Assembly (NCBI GenBank): GCA_964510955.1
Contig: CAZEDW010000014.1
Coordinates: 25,633-89,632, forward strand
Length of the DNA stretch: 64,000 bases
Source of the DNA: JAFLCM01 sp964510955
GTDB taxonomy: Bacteria; Planctomycetota; Phycisphaerae; Phycisphaerales; UBA1924
Reading direction: 5' to 3'
The notes beneath the pieces were generated by a model. That model was not told the origin of the DNA. It did not search any database and saw nothing but the letters and a program-made list of their open reading frames with translations. The translations under genes were made by a program, and so were the position numbers. Shown piece after piece: positions 62,456 to 64,000 of this stretch. Position 1 is the stretch's first letter. Each line of letters starts with the position of its first letter.

Positions 62456-62489
62456 TGCCACGATGGGCCGTCCGCAGCCCGTCGTGGCA
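62456..62489. repeat. TGCCACG palindrome after the 61756 gene
   Basis: Arms TGCCACGATGGGC (62456-62468) and GCCCGTCGTGGCA (62477-62489) pair with one G-T wobble around an 8-base loop. It starts 37 bases after the stop codon and has no U-tract. Confidence 0.75.
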
Positions 62490-62806
62490 CGGCGTGTAGG
62501 TGGCAAGAGGGAACACGACGGACCGATCACGGTCGATCTTGGCATCCGGCTGCGCGCGGTGGCTGAGCGCGGCCTGAGAAATGCTCGAGGCGCGGCTCGA
62601 AGCGAGATGGCTGCGCGGGGCACCCGCCTGACCATGCTGTGCCAGCCGAAGCGGGGCCTGCACGGACACTGGTGCCGGTCGGTTGTCGCGCAGCTGCGGG
62701 CGGGCGCACATCCCGACGGTGACGGCGAGGTGACGCTAAGAGAGACGGTGCGGGAGGACAAAAGTCCCATAACTGCCGAGAGGCGCTTGATTCCCGCGGG
62801 ATTCGC
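62490..62806. other. Gene-free stretch before the last secreted-protein gene
   Basis: Open frames cross this stretch on both strands but have Arg/Ala-rich, shadow-like composition and no start signals, so no gene is called. Apart from the palindrome to its left and the promoter hexamers to its right, no structure was recognised. Confidence 0.45.
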
Positions 62807-62834
62807 TTGCCCACGGTGCAGGGCGTGTTACATT
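62807..62834 (+). promoter_or_regulatory. Promoter-like hexamers for the 62864 gene
   Basis: TTGCCC (62807-62812) and TACATT (62829-62834) are 16 bases apart, 30 bases before the start codon. GGAG at about 62851 is the probable ribosome binding site. Confidence 0.45.
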
Positions 62835-62863
62835 GGTGACAGCACAGTTTGGAGTCACCAGCC

Positions 62864-63691
62864 ATGAGACTAAAGACGTTTGCGACGAGTGTCGCCTCGG
62901 CGCTCCTGCTCCCGGGACTCGCCCACGCGGACACGGTGCAGTTCCTCGCTACCGACGGCAACCGGCTTTACCGCGGAGATCTTGACGGGAACGTCGAGCC
63001 CTTTGTGACTCTTACCTCCCCGATCCAGTCGCTCACGCGCGTGCCGGAGGGGTACAGCCTGTCCGGCGCGGCGGCGGGGGACATTATTGCCACGGCCACA
63101 GACCCTGTCGGCGGCGCGTGGGCTGTCTACCGGCTCAATGACCCGATGGGCACACCCACGCTCACCCAGATCGGCTCGACGTCGTTCGGCGTCGGGTCGC
63201 TCGCGTTCGCTCCCTCCGGTCTTTTCGCCGCCAACGATTCCCTTAACCCGATGCGCGTGGCGCGCCTGGACTCGGGCAACTTCGCGACCCTCCAGACGTA
63301 CTCGCTCGGCGTCGCCGTGGCGGGCAGCGGCGGCATCGCGTACAACCCCGACAACGCTCTTTTCTACGTGACCGACGCCACCAACGACCGCCTCCTCAGT
63401 TGGGCGCCCGGCGGCACCGCGGCGGTCGTCGGCTCGACCGGCATCGGTTTCACCAACAACGGCCTCGAGTTTCTCAACGGCAACCTCTACGGCGCCCTGC
63501 GCCCCCAGTCACCGGGCAGCCAGCTCCGCGTCGGGACGTTCAACCTGGTCACCGGCGCCTTCACCGGCAGCACCACTGTTACTGGCATCCTCGGCAACGG
63601 CACCGGCTTCGTGACCATTCCGGCGCCCAACGCAGGCGCAGCCGTGCTGCTGGGCTTTGGGGGCCTCGCGGCGGGTCGGCGGCGACGCTGA
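62864..63691 (+). CDS. Secreted beta-propeller-like protein with PEP-CTERM-like sorting tail
   Basis: 275 residues from the ATG at 62864. The signal peptide ends near AHA. The body repeats short motifs of the type VQFLATDGNRLYRGDLDGNV, FAPSGLFAANDSLNPMRVAR, GGIAYNPDNALFYVTDATND and LEFLNGNLYGALRPQSPGSQ, suggesting a six- or seven-bladed propeller, as in NHL- or SMP-30-like proteins. The tail VPAPN-type IPAPNAGAAVLLGFGGLAAG plus RRRR marks exosortase-type sorting. Exported, presumably surface-linked; function unknown. Confidence 0.82.
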   Translation: MRLKTFATSVASALLLPGLAHADTVQFLATDGNRLYRGDLDGNVEPFVTLTSPIQSLTRVPEGYSLSGAAAGDIIATATDPVGGAWAVYRLNDPMGTPTLTQIGSTSFGVGSLAFAPSGLFAANDSLNPMRVARLDSGNFATLQTYSLGVAVAGSGGIAYNPDNALFYVTDATNDRLLSWAPGGTAAVVGSTGIGFTNNGLEFLNGNLYGALRPQSPGSQLRVGTFNLVTGAFTGSTTVTGILGNGTGFVTIPAPNAGAAVLLGFGGLAAGRRRR

Positions 63692-63849
63692 GGCTGCCGG
63701 TCCTCCGCGTTAGCGCGAACAGGCGCGCCGCTGGTCACCTCGGACCCGGGAAGCGAAAATCTCGCGCGCACATCCACCCCCGTGCGCAATCTTCTGTCCC
63801 TGCGCAACCCCCGCCTTGCCCCAACGCATCCGCGCTGAATACTCAGCGC

Positions 63850-64000
63850 ATGATCACCGGGGAACAAAACAACACCGCCGTCGCGCCACCCGCGCCAGAC
63901 CTCGCCGCCCCCCTCGCGCCCGAGCCAACAGCCTCCCCTCCTCAAAATCCAAAATCCCAACTCCAAACTCCAAAATCAGCTCCCACTCCCGCCCCCGCCC
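63850..64000 (+). CDS. Pro/Ala-rich ORF containing a heptamer array (runs off window)
   Basis: An ATG at 63850 opens a frame that stays open to the window end (50 codons). It is rich in Pro, Ala, Thr and Gln and lacks any recognised domain so far. The heptamer array at 63943-63977 is read in frame as NPKSQLQTPKS. Whether it is a real gene depends on the continuation outside the window. Confidence 0.4.
   Translation, partial: MITGEQNNTAVAPPAPDLAAPLAPEPTASPPQNPKSQLQTPKSAPTPAPA
63943..63977. repeat. Heptamer tandem array near the right edge
   Basis: Five units of exactly 7 bases: CAAAATC, CAAAATC, CCAACTC, CAAACTC, CAAAATC. It lies inside the open frame that starts at 63850. It is the clearest of the arrays in this window. 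Confidence 0.9.

Noticed and set aside
61569..62867. 432-codon frame across the 61756 gene
   Set aside because: Arg/His-rich shadow of the secreted-protein gene; no start signal.
63943..63977. CRISPR-like repeat
   Set aside because: Units are 7 bases without spacers; no cas genes nearby.

Overview
The window is a GC-rich chromosomal segment that looks like Planctomycetota, most probably Phycisphaerae. The signs are five small secreted proteins ending in a PEP-CTERM-like tail of the form VPAPG, a short hydrophobic stretch, then RRRR; five secreted proteins ending in paired dockerin-like calcium loops (GDxNxDGxVxTxDL); a DUF1559-style pseudopilin; the CPxCGYxLxGLP zinc ribbon of planctomycete membrane proteins; and many GTG and TTG starts. 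No rRNA, tRNA, CRISPR array, insertion sequence or phage genes were seen.

Layout. 1-4.8 kb: a partial coiled-coil membrane protein, purN with a STAS-domain gene, a DinB-fold protein, an orphan OppD-type ABC ATPase and an aminotransferase. 4.8-7.2 kb: two tandem PEP-CTERM-like paralogues with matching promoters and a terminator each. 7.4-11.7 kb: mdh, a zinc-ribbon membrane protein and an envelope redox group (thioredoxin-like, DsbD-N-like, inactive rhodanese). 11.9-17.8 kb, minus strand: deoC, pdhC, a four-helix-bundle gene between heptamer repeats, pdhB, queG and a TIM-barrel gene. 17.9-27.4 kb, plus strand: a branched-chain amino acid ABC operon (livKHMGF) with a small membrane gene between livG and livF, then recG, a phosphohexomutase and a yggU-like gene. 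27.4-35.4 kb: secreted FG-GAP, SGNH, choice-of-anchor-L and PEP-CTERM-like proteins with an AraC regulator. 35.7-45.3 kb: OPT transporter, recJ, adk, methyltransferase, pseudopilin, cNMP-DUF1003 protein, thiS, pyrH, infA. 45.2-53.6 kb: a membrane protein overlapping infA, a MNT-type nucleotidyltransferase, a deoxyhypusine-synthase homologue, a ClpP-fold protein, a lipoprotein, a Y-family polymerase, a glycosyltransferase and aroC. 53.8-64 kb: dockerin proteins (one a zinc metalloprotease), an alpha/beta hydrolase, an OmpA/Pal lipoprotein, a TlyA-like methyltransferase without S4, pyrC-pyrB, and two more PEP-CTERM-like proteins.

Most genes are housekeeping: pyrimidine synthesis (pyrB, pyrC, pyrH), purine (purN), chorismate (aroC), DNA repair (recG, recJ, Y-family polymerase) and central metabolism (mdh, pdhB/pdhC, deoC). 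The less ordinary content lies between genes. (1) Degenerate tandem arrays of 7-8 bp units occur at five loci, each with its own word; one inverted pair encloses a four-helix-bundle gene inside the pdh cluster, like an rRNA intervening sequence placed in an mRNA. (2) A family of TGCCACG palindromes sits just after stop codons. (3) Promoters with TTGC and TAnnnT boxes at a constant 22 bp offset precede at least four of the five PEP-CTERM-like genes.
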